A stretch of 59,254 nt of DNA from CAYJAQ01 sp964368275 (lineage in GTDB: Bacteria; Bacillota_I; Bacilli_A; ML615J-28; CAG-313): assembly GCA_964368275.1 (NCBI GenBank), contig CAYJAQ010000002.1, positions 1 through 59,254 of the forward strand. The letters are read 5' to 3'. Shown here in pieces: positions 15,378-22,532 of the stretch (position 1 is its first letter; every line of letters begins with the position of its first letter). Under the pieces are notes generated by a model. That model had not been told where the DNA came from and ran no database searches. It saw only the letters and a program-made list of their open reading frames with translations. Both the position numbers and the translations under genes were made by a program.

Positions 15378-16529
15378 TTATGTTAGCATCGCCTTTATCA
15401 CACTCCAAAGAACTGTCCAAAAATCTGCTCTTTTAATGGAATGCGTAAGTGATAACGAAGATTCGCCTACCACTTTATTGTTAAAAATTATCTGATAAGT
15501 GCCAATATTATCCTTTTCGCCATTTTTGATTTTGTCTTCATCAATGTTTTGACGATACGTGTATTCAGGTGGGATCTCTCCTTTTGGCAAAACGACAACT
15601 ATCGCTTTATTTAGAACAACATCTACTTTTTGAGGACTATTTAGCACTAATTCTAACTCTTTAACTACCGTACCTTTAGGTACGATTTCAGAGCGGTCGT
15701 AATTAGCGAAACCATAATTTAGCATACTCAAGGTATCTTTTGTTCTAACATCAGGACTAGCACACCCCATGACAACCGTGATTAGGCGCATGTCAGCTTT
15801 TTGCATCGTCGTAGTAACACAATAACCCGCTTCATTTGTCCAACCTGTTTTTAAACCATCAATTTCTTTAACGTGCTTAACTAGTTTATTAGTATTAACT
15901 AACCAAAAAGGACTATCAGTATCTTGCCGAAGATAATCTTCGTATGTGTTAGTTAAAGTTAATACTTCGGTGCCATGGCGATTTAGCAAGGCTTGGGCCA
16001 TAGTTGCCATATCATACGCACAAGTATAGTGGTTACTTTCTGGCAAGCCCGTTACATTAACAAAGTTGGTGTTTTTAAGTTTTAAAGTTTTGGCCTCTTT
16101 ATTCATTCGACTGACAAAGCTTTCTTCATTTCCACAAATCGCCTCCGCCACCGCAACCGCCGCGTCATTTGCTGAAGCTATCGTTATAGCTTTTAGTAAA
16201 TCACTTAATGGCATCTGTTCGCCAACTTTTAAGAAAATCTGCGAACCTCCCATACTGGCTGCATATTCCGAAGTTGTAATAATGGAATCAAGGCCAATGC
16301 GCCCCTCTTTAATGCTATCGAAGATAATCTTCAAAGACATTATTTTAGTCATTGAAGCGGGTGCTAAAGCTTTTTCCGCGTCTTTTTCAAATAAGATTTG
16401 ACCAGAATCTAATTCAATCAAAATAGCACTTTTCGCATTAGGAGCTAAATCGACCATCGCAGTTGTAATAACAGCAGGAATATTAAGCAAAAACAAGAAT
16501 ATCACTATACTTACTATTTTTTTCATCAT
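15378..16529 (-). CDS. dacF: D-alanyl-D-alanine carboxypeptidase DacF
   Basis: A 383-residue secreted penicillin-binding protein of the S11 family that trims peptidoglycan stem peptides; in Bacillus the dacF product works in the forespore and shapes cortex crosslinking. It has a signal peptide, SxxK as PASMTKIM, SxN as ASANDA, and KTG as LKTGWTNEAGY. The C-terminal beta domain and an amphipathic tail end the protein. Start: ATGATG with GGTGAGATA upstream; either ATG is possible. Its position directly before spoIIA is the conserved arrangement that identifies it as dacF rather than dacA. Confidence 0.93.
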   Translation of the reverse strand: MMKKIVSIVIFLFLLNIPAVITTAMVDLAPNAKSAILIELDSGQILFEKDAEKALAPASMTKIMSLKIIFDSIKEGRIGLDSIITTSEYAASMGGSQIFLKVGEQMPLSDLLKAITIASANDAAVAVAEAICGNEESFVSRMNKEAKTLKLKNTNFVNVTGLPESNHYTCAYDMATMAQALLNRHGTEVLTLTNTYEDYLRQDTDSPFWLVNTNKLVKHVKEIDGLKTGWTNEAGYCVTTTMQKADMRLITVVMGCASPDVRTKDTLSMLNYGFANYDRSEIVPKGTVVKELELVLNSPQKVDVVLNKAIVVVLPKGEIPPEYTYRQNIDEDKIKNGEKDNIGTYQIIFNNKVVGESSLSLTHSIKRADFWTVLWSVIKAMLT

Positions 16530-16680
16530 TATCTCACCACTACAATGTATGAAAGTATTTCTAATTTTAGACACTAAAACAGAGAATTAATATAATTGAT
16601 TTTCATAGACATTATATTTAAACGTTAACTTCCTACTGGTTTCAAACAGCAAAAATAGATTTTGACAAACCAAACTACTT

Positions 16681-17400
16681 TTAATTTGGATTATCCACCG
16701 TTTTTGCTTTCTGATGTTTTTGCATTTTTGACCAATTTGCATAACCATAAATATCATTTATTAGAAATATTACAAAACAGATAACTACTGATAAATATGA
16801 AATATCGGAAGTAGCTGCTAGTATCCATAGAATAATTAGAACAATATCATTTGCTGCATATGCAGCAGCGAAAAAAGCACTTCTTCTAAATGTTAAATAA
16901 ACAGCAAAAAAGCTAGTGGTCACAGATATAGTACTAGGTATTAAATTAGTCGTATTTAAAGCTGCTAAAATATAGTAAAAGGCTAAAGTAACAATTATTG
17001 AAAGAATCACCATAAAAATAATCTCTTTTACTTGTAGATGATTTACTTTTACTTCAGCTTTATTTCCATTGTATGGATGCTTTAACCATGAAATCAAAGC
17101 AAAAACTGCCATTGGCGCTGTCATTCCTAAATATGTAGCCATTTCTCCATAATAAGCAAAAGTAAAAGAAATAATACCATATAGGATACTGAATATAATC
17201 ATAAGCAATTGTCCAAAAGGATTTCCCTTAGCATTAAAAATTAATGAAGTTACACCTATTAACGATGCAATAAGTGTCAAATAATTATCTCTGTCAAAAA
17301 TGAAAAAGGAAACCATTATTAATGCAACCGATATACTCCATAGGAAAATTTCTCCCTTAGTAAAATAGGATAATTTTGATTTTAATTTTTTAGTTAACAT
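16681..17400 (-). CDS. pnuC: nicotinamide riboside transporter PnuC
   Basis: A 239-residue membrane protein with about seven helices. The family motifs NAKGNPFGQ, ANDIVLIILW and FLINDIYGYANW are present; PnuC carries nicotinamide riboside for NAD salvage. The ATG with GGAGGTATAAA is the start. It lies behind a structured leader with a terminator-like hairpin and a competing pairing, so expression probably responds to a metabolite, NAD-related by context. Related PnuT proteins carry thiamine, but no TPP riboswitch is present and the motifs fit PnuC. Confidence 0.9.
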   Translation of the reverse strand: MLTKKLKSKLSYFTKGEIFLWSISVALIMVSFFIFDRDNYLTLIASLIGVTSLIFNAKGNPFGQLLMIIFSILYGIISFTFAYYGEMATYLGMTAPMAVFALISWLKHPYNGNKAEVKVNHLQVKEIIFMVILSIIVTLAFYYILAALNTTNLIPSTISVTTSFFAVYLTFRRSAFFAAAYAANDIVLIILWILAATSDISYLSVVICFVIFLINDIYGYANWSKMQKHQKAKTVDNPN

Positions 17401-17411
17401 TTTATACCTCC

Positions 17412-17553
17412 AAAAAAAATAAGCATCTGTCCACACATCTTCAATGACCTAACGATGTGTTACAAATGCTTTCGTTATCTACCCGGTGGTAGAAATAAAA
17501 TTATTAAATTTTTAATACTATGCCTATTATCATATCGAGAGATATGGCAGTAT
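17412..17553 (-). promoter_or_regulatory. structured leader with attenuator upstream of pnuC
   Basis: In the minus direction there is first a bulged stem-loop (ATACT/AGTAT plus GCC/GGC, 17515-17553, enclosing CATATC/GATATG). Next comes hairpin TCTACC/GGTAGA (17478-17493). A long terminator-like hairpin follows (10-bp stem 17421-17430 with 17462-17471, plus inner ACACATC/GATGTGT) and ends in eight T residues. TAACGA (17472-17477, minus) can pair with TCGTTA (17450-17455, minus), which would disrupt the terminator. The set resembles a riboswitch with an expression platform; I cannot assign a known class. Confidence 0.55.
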
Positions 17554-17594
17554 TCTTCATATCAATTATTGAAAAAATAACGTAATTTCCGCTA

Positions 17595-18245
17595 TTATTT
17601 AATTTGCCAATCAATAGCAGCATCTTTCAGAAAACTATTAGCCTTAGAGAATGGGCGACTACCAAAGAAACCACGATACGCTGATAAAGGCGAAGGATGG
17701 GGTGATGTTATTATCAAGTGTTTAGGATTATTGAGTAATACCTTCTTTGATATCGCATAACTGCCCCAAAGAATAAAAACAATCGGTCGATCTTGACTAT
17801 TAACCGTTTTTATCACTTCATCGGTAAATACCTCCCAGCCAATCCCATTATGACTCAATGCTTCACCCTTACGGACGGTAAGAATAGCGTTCAATAATAA
17901 TACTCCTTGTTCAGCCCAAGTTGTCAAATCGCCATGATTAGGGATTGAGCACCCTAAGTCACTAGCAAGTTCTTTGTAAATATTTTGGAGACTCTTAGGG
18001 ATGGGAACACCTTTATTCACAGAGAAGCTCAAACCCATAGCTTGGTTTTCTTCATGATAGGGATCTTGACCTAGAATTACTACTTTAACCTTGGCAAGCG
18101 GAGTCAAAAGTAATGCGCGCATAATCTCACTTTGAGCGGGAAAAATTCGCCGAAAAGCATATTCATCTTTCAAAAAAGCCATCATTTTTTGCCAATACTC
18201 TTTTTGTGATTCAACTATAATTAATTCACGCCAATTTTGATACAT
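17595..18245 (-). CDS. ung: uracil-DNA glycosylase
   Basis: A 216-residue family 1 enzyme that removes uracil from DNA and starts base excision repair. The water-activating motif GQDPYH, the stretch LLLNAILTVRKGEALSH and the DNA-intercalation motif HPSPLSAYRGFFGSRPFS are intact, and the length is normal. The ATG lies one base after the stop of the lipid kinase gene, with AGGAAG inside that gene's end, so the two are co-translated. Confidence 0.97.
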   Translation of the reverse strand: MYQNWRELIIVESQKEYWQKMMAFLKDEYAFRRIFPAQSEIMRALLLTPLAKVKVVILGQDPYHEENQAMGLSFSVNKGVPIPKSLQNIYKELASDLGCSIPNHGDLTTWAEQGVLLLNAILTVRKGEALSHNGIGWEVFTDEVIKTVNSQDRPIVFILWGSYAISKKVLLNNPKHLIITSPHPSPLSAYRGFFGSRPFSKANSFLKDAAIDWQIK

Positions 18246-18246
18246 A

Positions 18247-19152
18247 TTAAGCTTCCTTAGGTATCATTATTTTTATTTTCTTTGGTAGAATACTAATTTT
18301 AATATTTTGCCAACGATAGGTTTCACCATCAACACAAACAATTACTTCATTTTTAAAAGCCAGTTCAATTTGTTGGCCTTGCGTATATTTAATAATATTC
18401 CCAAAACGTGGATTATTAATATGAGTCCCTTGCTTATAGTCTTTTACTAAACGTAAGAAAGTCATTCGCAGAACATTGCGCACGACCATCACATCAAGTT
18501 TACTATCATCTAAACGAGCATTAGGAGCACAGTGATAACCGCCACCATAATATTCACCATTTGCGACATTTGCTAGAAACATCTTACCGTCAAAAAAGTT
18601 TTCGCCATCAACTCTAATCTTTACCGGATAAACTTTCTTGCGTAAAATTGTGGTAACTAATGACATTGTATATGCACGACTAATCTTCTTATAATGTTTA
18701 CGAATACGGATGCATTCAGCATTAGCATCAGCATCAAAGCCGATATTAACAACATTAATACTATAACGATTATTTACTTCTAAAACGTCAATCTCTTTTA
18801 ACTTTCCTTCAACATTTTTTTCGAGGTTGTTAAAATCAAGATCGCCAAAACTTTTTAATAAGTCATTGCATGAACCAATTGGAATTACACCAAAATGAGC
18901 ATGAGGATAGCCGACAATTCCGTTTATAACTTCATTGCAAGTACCGTCACCACCACAAGCGTAAAACACGACATCCTCAGTTAGGGTACTAGCCACTTTA
19001 CGGGCTTGAGTTTCAGCATCACCGATTGATTTCGTTATATAAATTTCATAGTCTGTCAAACTGTTGGCAAAAGTTCTTTCAATCCGAGCTGTCAACTCAT
19101 CAACATGATTAAACTTGCCACTAACGGGGTTAATAATAAAATAGTGTTTCAT
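18247..19152 (-). CDS. diacylglycerol kinase-family lipid kinase
   Basis: A 301-residue cytoplasmic lipid kinase of the DagK/YegS/BmrU family. It starts MKHYFIINPVSGK and has the nucleotide motif CGGDGTCNEV and the IPIGSCNDL stretch (usually GTxND; here SCND). The C-terminal beta-rich domain contains YYGGGYHCAPNARLDD. It probably recycles diacylglycerol to phosphatidic acid, but the lipid specificity cannot be read. AAGGAG precedes the chosen ATG; an in-frame TTG 51 bases upstream lies over the promoter and is rejected. Confidence 0.9.
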   Translation of the reverse strand: MKHYFIINPVSGKFNHVDELTARIERTFANSLTDYEIYITKSIGDAETQARKVASTLTEDVVFYACGGDGTCNEVINGIVGYPHAHFGVIPIGSCNDLLKSFGDLDFNNLEKNVEGKLKEIDVLEVNNRYSINVVNIGFDADANAECIRIRKHYKKISRAYTMSLVTTILRKKVYPVKIRVDGENFFDGKMFLANVANGEYYGGGYHCAPNARLDDSKLDVMVVRNVLRMTFLRLVKDYKQGTHINNPRFGNIIKYTQGQQIELAFKNEVIVCVDGETYRWQNIKISILPKKIKIMIPKEA

Positions 19153-19174
19153 GCAATACTCCTTTGTCATAATT

Positions 19175-19203
19175 ATTATAACAAATTTCGCTAATTTTTG
19201 CAA
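19175..19203 (-). promoter_or_regulatory. promoter of the lipid kinase-ung unit
   Basis: Minus strand TTGCAA, a 17-nt spacer and TATAAT with TG one base upstream, 22 bases before the start codon. Confidence 0.75.
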
Positions 19204-19251
19204 GTAGATATAATAGAAAATGAGATTTAGCTAGTAACACCTTTAAAAAAG

Positions 19252-19284
19252 AAAAAACTCGTTAACATTAGCTAACGAGTTTTT
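19252..19284 (-). terminator. terminator of the NMT1-type importer operon
   Basis: Stem AAAAACTCGTTA/TAACGAGTTTTT with an 8-nt loop followed in the minus direction by TTCTTTTTT. Confidence 0.85.
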
Positions 19285-19307
19285 CCCATATTTTACTTTA
19301 TTTAATA

Positions 19308-20312
19308 TTATTCTTTTTCAGCTTGTACAACACTCGCAAAGCGATTATCAACAATTTTAGCAAATGGTACCCGCTTTTCAAGTTCACCAGCTTCGGTCAT
19401 AACATCCATTAATCGTTCCAAACCAGCTTCCTTAAAGAAAGGTGTATCACACCAAACATCAGCATTTCGATAACGAGCTACTACTTTTGTTAAATCATCT
19501 ATTGATGAATCAGTGAAGAAACTAACTAGTTCTTTAGCAACATCAATATCACTTGATGACATAACAAATGCTTGCGATTTAGCTAAAGCACTAGTAAAAG
19601 CTTTTATCGTGTCCGGATTTTCCGCCATATATGACTTTGAAGTGTAAAAAGCGGTATATGGAATTTCTCCCGATAGTTCGCCTACTGATGCTAAAACAAA
19701 TGCTTTTCCCTCATTTTCGAGCATTGTTGCTGTTGGTTCAAATAAAGTTGTATAATCACCTTCGCCACTTAAGAAAGCACCAGCCATTGCTGTAAACTGA
19801 ATATCCGTACGCACCTTTACATCACCATTATCACTGTCACGTCCGACTGTTAACCCGGCTTCTTTAATAACATATTCTAATGTCATTTCCGGCATACCCG
19901 CTTTACGTCCCCCTAGAATAGTTTTCCCTTTTAAACTTTGAATAGTAAATTCTTCAGCACCACGCCCCACTATAAAGCTACCATCGCGCTTAGTAAGTTG
20001 AGCAAAATTAATCATATAATCGGTTTGACCATTTAAATAAACATAAATTGTGGTTTCTGGACCTGCTAAGCCAATCTGTGAGTCACCCGAAAGTAAAGCT
20101 GCGGTTACTTTATCAGCTCCACCAGCATTAACTAAAGTAAGATCTAAACCGGCTTCTTCAAAGTACCCCTTATTAATACCAACATATAGAGGTGCATAGA
20201 AGATTGAATGCGTTACCTCAGCCAGTTCAATTTTAGTTAATTCGTTCCCTTTGCACGAAGAAAGCATACCAAAGGAAAGAATTACAACCAATAAACATAA
20301 TATTTTTTTCAT
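19308..20312 (-). CDS. NMT1/SsuA-type ABC substrate-binding lipoprotein
   Basis: A 334-residue solute receptor with lipobox LSSC, then the family start HSIFYAPLYVGINKGYFEEAGLDL and the ligand-binding stretch AGPETTIYVYLNG. This family (SsuA, TauA, ThiY and relatives) binds sulfonates, taurine, nitrate or thiamine precursors. There is no thiamine riboswitch in the leader, so the substrate stays open. The ATG overlaps the end of the permease gene. It is the last gene of a three-gene importer, in the order ATPase, permease, receptor. Confidence 0.9.
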   Translation of the reverse strand: MKKILCLLVVILSFGMLSSCKGNELTKIELAEVTHSIFYAPLYVGINKGYFEEAGLDLTLVNAGGADKVTAALLSGDSQIGLAGPETTIYVYLNGQTDYMINFAQLTKRDGSFIVGRGAEEFTIQSLKGKTILGGRKAGMPEMTLEYVIKEAGLTVGRDSDNGDVKVRTDIQFTAMAGAFLSGEGDYTTLFEPTATMLENEGKAFVLASVGELSGEIPYTAFYTSKSYMAENPDTIKAFTSALAKSQAFVMSSSDIDVAKELVSFFTDSSIDDLTKVVARYRNADVWCDTPFFKEAGLERLMDVMTEAGELEKRVPFAKIVDNRFASVVQAEKE

Positions 20313-21103
20313 TTTATTCCTCTTTTCTTTTTAAATTTTTTTTCTAATATATTCACTACTTCATACATTAGAAAAGCAATAATCGCTAGGATAATAACTC
20401 CCATCATTACTAAATCCATTTTGAAAATTTGACTTCCGTAGACGATTAGATAACCAATACCGGCACGTGACACCAAAAATTCCCCAACTATTACGCCAAC
20501 CCATGTCATACCAATATTGACTTTGATTATATTCACAAGATTCGGATAATTAGCTGGTAAAACAAGTTTAATTAATAACTGCCATTTAGTAGCACCAAAG
20601 CTTAATAGCATTTTTATTTTATCGGTGTCAATACTAGTGAAATTGTGATAAGCCGTAATTATTGTTAATACCAGTGATATTGACATTGCGACTACAGTAA
20701 TGCCCTTTATTCCCGTTCCCGCCCAAATAATCAAAATGGGAGCTAATGCCGTTTTAGGTAAAGCATTCAAGACAACCAAGAAAGGATCAAAAATCTTTGC
20801 TAAAAAGCGATTCCACCAAAGAATAATAGCTATTATAAGACCAATTAAAGTCCCTAATATTAACCCGAGAACCGTCTCTAACACCGAAATGCCAATATGC
20901 ATGAATAATTGATTGCTTGCTAAATATACTTTTAATAGTTTTAGAATACTAGATGGTGAACTAAACAAAAAATCATTGATAATACCTAAATACGAAAAAA
21001 GCTCCCATATTGTGATAAAGCTAATCAATACTACAGATTGCCAAATAATGATCTTGCGTTTTTCTTTTCTTCTTTCAATGTAATAGGGGTTATTCTTCTT
21101 CAC
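20309..21103 (-). CDS. ABC importer permease, SsuC/TauC type
   Basis: A 264-residue inner membrane permease with about six helices and the binding-protein-dependent transport motif SFGATKWQLLIKLVLPANYP (EAA loop). It pairs with the neighbouring ATPase and receptor. Start: a GTG with AAGGAG seven bases upstream, overlapping the ATPase gene by 14 bases. Substrate unknown, as for the receptor. Confidence 0.9.
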   Translation of the reverse strand: MKKNNPYYIERRKEKRKIIIWQSVVLISFITIWELFSYLGIINDFLFSSPSSILKLLKVYLASNQLFMHIGISVLETVLGLILGTLIGLIIAIILWWNRFLAKIFDPFLVVLNALPKTALAPILIIWAGTGIKGITVVAMSISLVLTIITAYHNFTSIDTDKIKMLLSFGATKWQLLIKLVLPANYPNLVNIIKVNIGMTWVGVIVGEFLVSRAGIGYLIVYGSQIFKMDLVMMGVIILAIIAFLMYEVVNILEKKFKKKRGIK

Positions 21104-21839
21104 TATTTAACTCCTTCCAAATAGCATCAAAATAATCTCGAAATTCTTTTGCTGTGCGCGCTTTTAAAGGTGTAAATTCCCCTTCAACCGATAAATTTAT
21201 TTCATGAATATGCCTAATAGACGCTGGGCGTTTCGAAAGAACAATAACACGATTACTCATGGAAATTGCTTCTGATATATCATGGGTAACAAGAATAGTT
21301 GAAATATTAGCGTCTTTAATCATTTTATATACATCATCACAGACCATTAATCTAGTTTGAAAATCTAACGCTGAAAAAGGTTCATCTAGTAATAAAACAC
21401 TGGGTGAAATAGCTAATGTCCTAATCAAGGCAATTCGCTGACGCATTCCTCCTGATAATTCCTGAGGATAGTTGTCAATAAAATCAATTAATTCATATTT
21501 ATTTAACATTTCATCCACTTTTTTTAAGTGTTCATCATCAATTAGTTTCTTAATTTCTAACCCAATGAGAATATTCTTGTAAATTGTTCGCCATTCCAGT
21601 AAATTATCTTGTTGAAACATATAACCTATTTCACCATTAATAACTACTTCACCTTCAGTTGGTTTAATTAATCTTGAGATTATGTTTAAAAGTGTTGATT
21701 TGCCACTACCTGATGGACCAACTATAGCAATAATTTCCCCTTTTCTTAATGCTAAACTAATATCTTTAAGTACCTCTAACTCACCTAATTCCGTATAAAA
21801 ACTTTTATTAACATTCTTTAACTCAAGAACTTGATCCAT
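21090..21839 (-). CDS. ABC importer ATPase, SsuB/TauB type
   Basis: A 249-residue ATPase with Walker A GPSGSGKST, Q-loop FQQDN, signature LSGGMRQR, Walker B LLLDEPFSALD and the switch His in THDISEA. These match the SsuB/TauB/ThiZ group. It is the first gene of the importer operon, with AAAGGTGATTAG upstream of the ATG. The promoter region has an 11-bp direct repeat. Confidence 0.93.
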   Translation of the reverse strand: MDQVLELKNVNKSFYTELGELEVLKDISLALRKGEIIAIVGPSGSGKSTLLNIISRLIKPTEGEVVINGEIGYMFQQDNLLEWRTIYKNILIGLEIKKLIDDEHLKKVDEMLNKYELIDFIDNYPQELSGGMRQRIALIRTLAISPSVLLLDEPFSALDFQTRLMVCDDVYKMIKDANISTILVTHDISEAISMSNRVIVLSKRPASIRHIHEINLSVEGEFTPLKARTAKEFRDYFDAIWKELNSEEE

Positions 21840-21867
21840 CTAATCACCTTTCTAGCCTACTTTATCA

Positions 21868-21899
21868 TATAGTTAAATCAAATTTTGGTATAGTTAAAT
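21868..21899 (-). promoter_or_regulatory. 11-bp direct repeat in the importer promoter region
   Basis: TATAGTTAAAT (minus: ATTTAACTATA) occurs at 21868-21878 and 21889-21899, exactly 21 bp apart, two helical turns. Placed 30-60 bp before the ATPase start it could be a tandem operator or overlapping promoter elements. Confidence 0.4.
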
Positions 21900-21911
21900 A
21901 CCCATTTTGCA

Positions 21912-21938
21912 CAAAAAAAGCTCTCCAAGTGGAGAACT
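21912..21938 (-). terminator. terminator of the small lipoprotein gene
   Basis: Minus strand stem AGTTCTCC/GGAGAGCT (one mismatch) with a 4-nt loop and seven T residues. Confidence 0.75.
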
Positions 21939-21960
21939 CTCAATTATATTATTAATGGTT

Positions 21961-22395
21961 TTACTCGTTAATTGCCATAATAAAAGCTAAAGTGTTTGGG
22001 TCTTTAACATCATACCAACCACGACTGACAGCAGAGCAATAATCAACATTAATGGCATCTTCTCTTACATCAAAAGCTCTTTCACCATTAATCTTCACAA
22101 AGTACTGCCCTTCGGAATAATCGTTTTGATTCATAACCGCGTATGGCCCAACAGTAAGTTTTACTTTTTCCAAATTTGCTAGAAAACTATCAATATCTTC
22201 TACAGCAACTTCGATAACACTCATTTTATCAGCGTTTTCGTCTACCGGGCAATAAATAATATATTCTCGACATACTGAAATACTTTCGACATTTATTTTG
22301 TCTAATTGAAGTACCTCGTAAATATTCTTTTTACTGCTGCAACTAGTTAGTGAAAGCAAAAACATAATAGCTAATAATCCAATTATTTTCTTCAT
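21961..22395 (-). CDS. small lipoprotein of unknown function
   Basis: A 144-residue protein with a lipoprotein signal ending in LTSC, so it is anchored outside the membrane. The mature part has about 120 residues with mixed alpha/beta character and three further Cys (two in SVCREYIIYC, one in VDYCSAVSR). I do not recognise the family. GGAGGATTAG precedes the ATG and a terminator follows, so it is a single-gene unit. Confidence 0.7.
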   Translation of the reverse strand: MKKIIGLLAIMFLLSLTSCSSKKNIYEVLQLDKINVESISVCREYIIYCPVDENADKMSVIEVAVEDIDSFLANLEKVKLTVGPYAVMNQNDYSEGQYFVKINGERAFDVREDAINVDYCSAVSRGWYDVKDPNTLAFIMAINE

Positions 22396-22496
22396 CTAAT
22401 CCTCCATTTAGTTAATTCAAATATTATTTAGAATCACTTCTCAATAGTATATACTCTTTTTTTTAATGTTTTTGTGAATTTTTTTGAATTTTTTTA

Positions 22497-22529
22497 CAAA
22501 AAAAATGCAAAAGCCACATAAGTGGCTTT
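22497..22529 (-). terminator. terminator of the cation P-type ATPase
   Basis: Minus strand 8-bp stem AAAGCCAC/GTGGCTTT with a 4-nt loop, followed by TGCATTTTTTTT. Confidence 0.85.
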
Positions 22530-22532
22530 CGA

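Noticed and set aside
16066..16401. Plus-strand open frame of 111 codons
   Set aside because: Antisense to dacF, whose catalytic motifs are intact; no start signal.
16561..16680. Short palindromes between pnuC and dacF (TTTTAG-ACA-CTAAAA and CTGGTTT-C-AAACAG)
   Set aside because: They are brief, lack T runs and match no motif I know; they could arise by chance in AT-rich DNA.
17401..17594. Purine or TPP riboswitch before pnuC
   Set aside because: A CTACC...GGG stretch resembles part of a purine aptamer but the other conserved elements are absent, and the TPP core sequences are missing.
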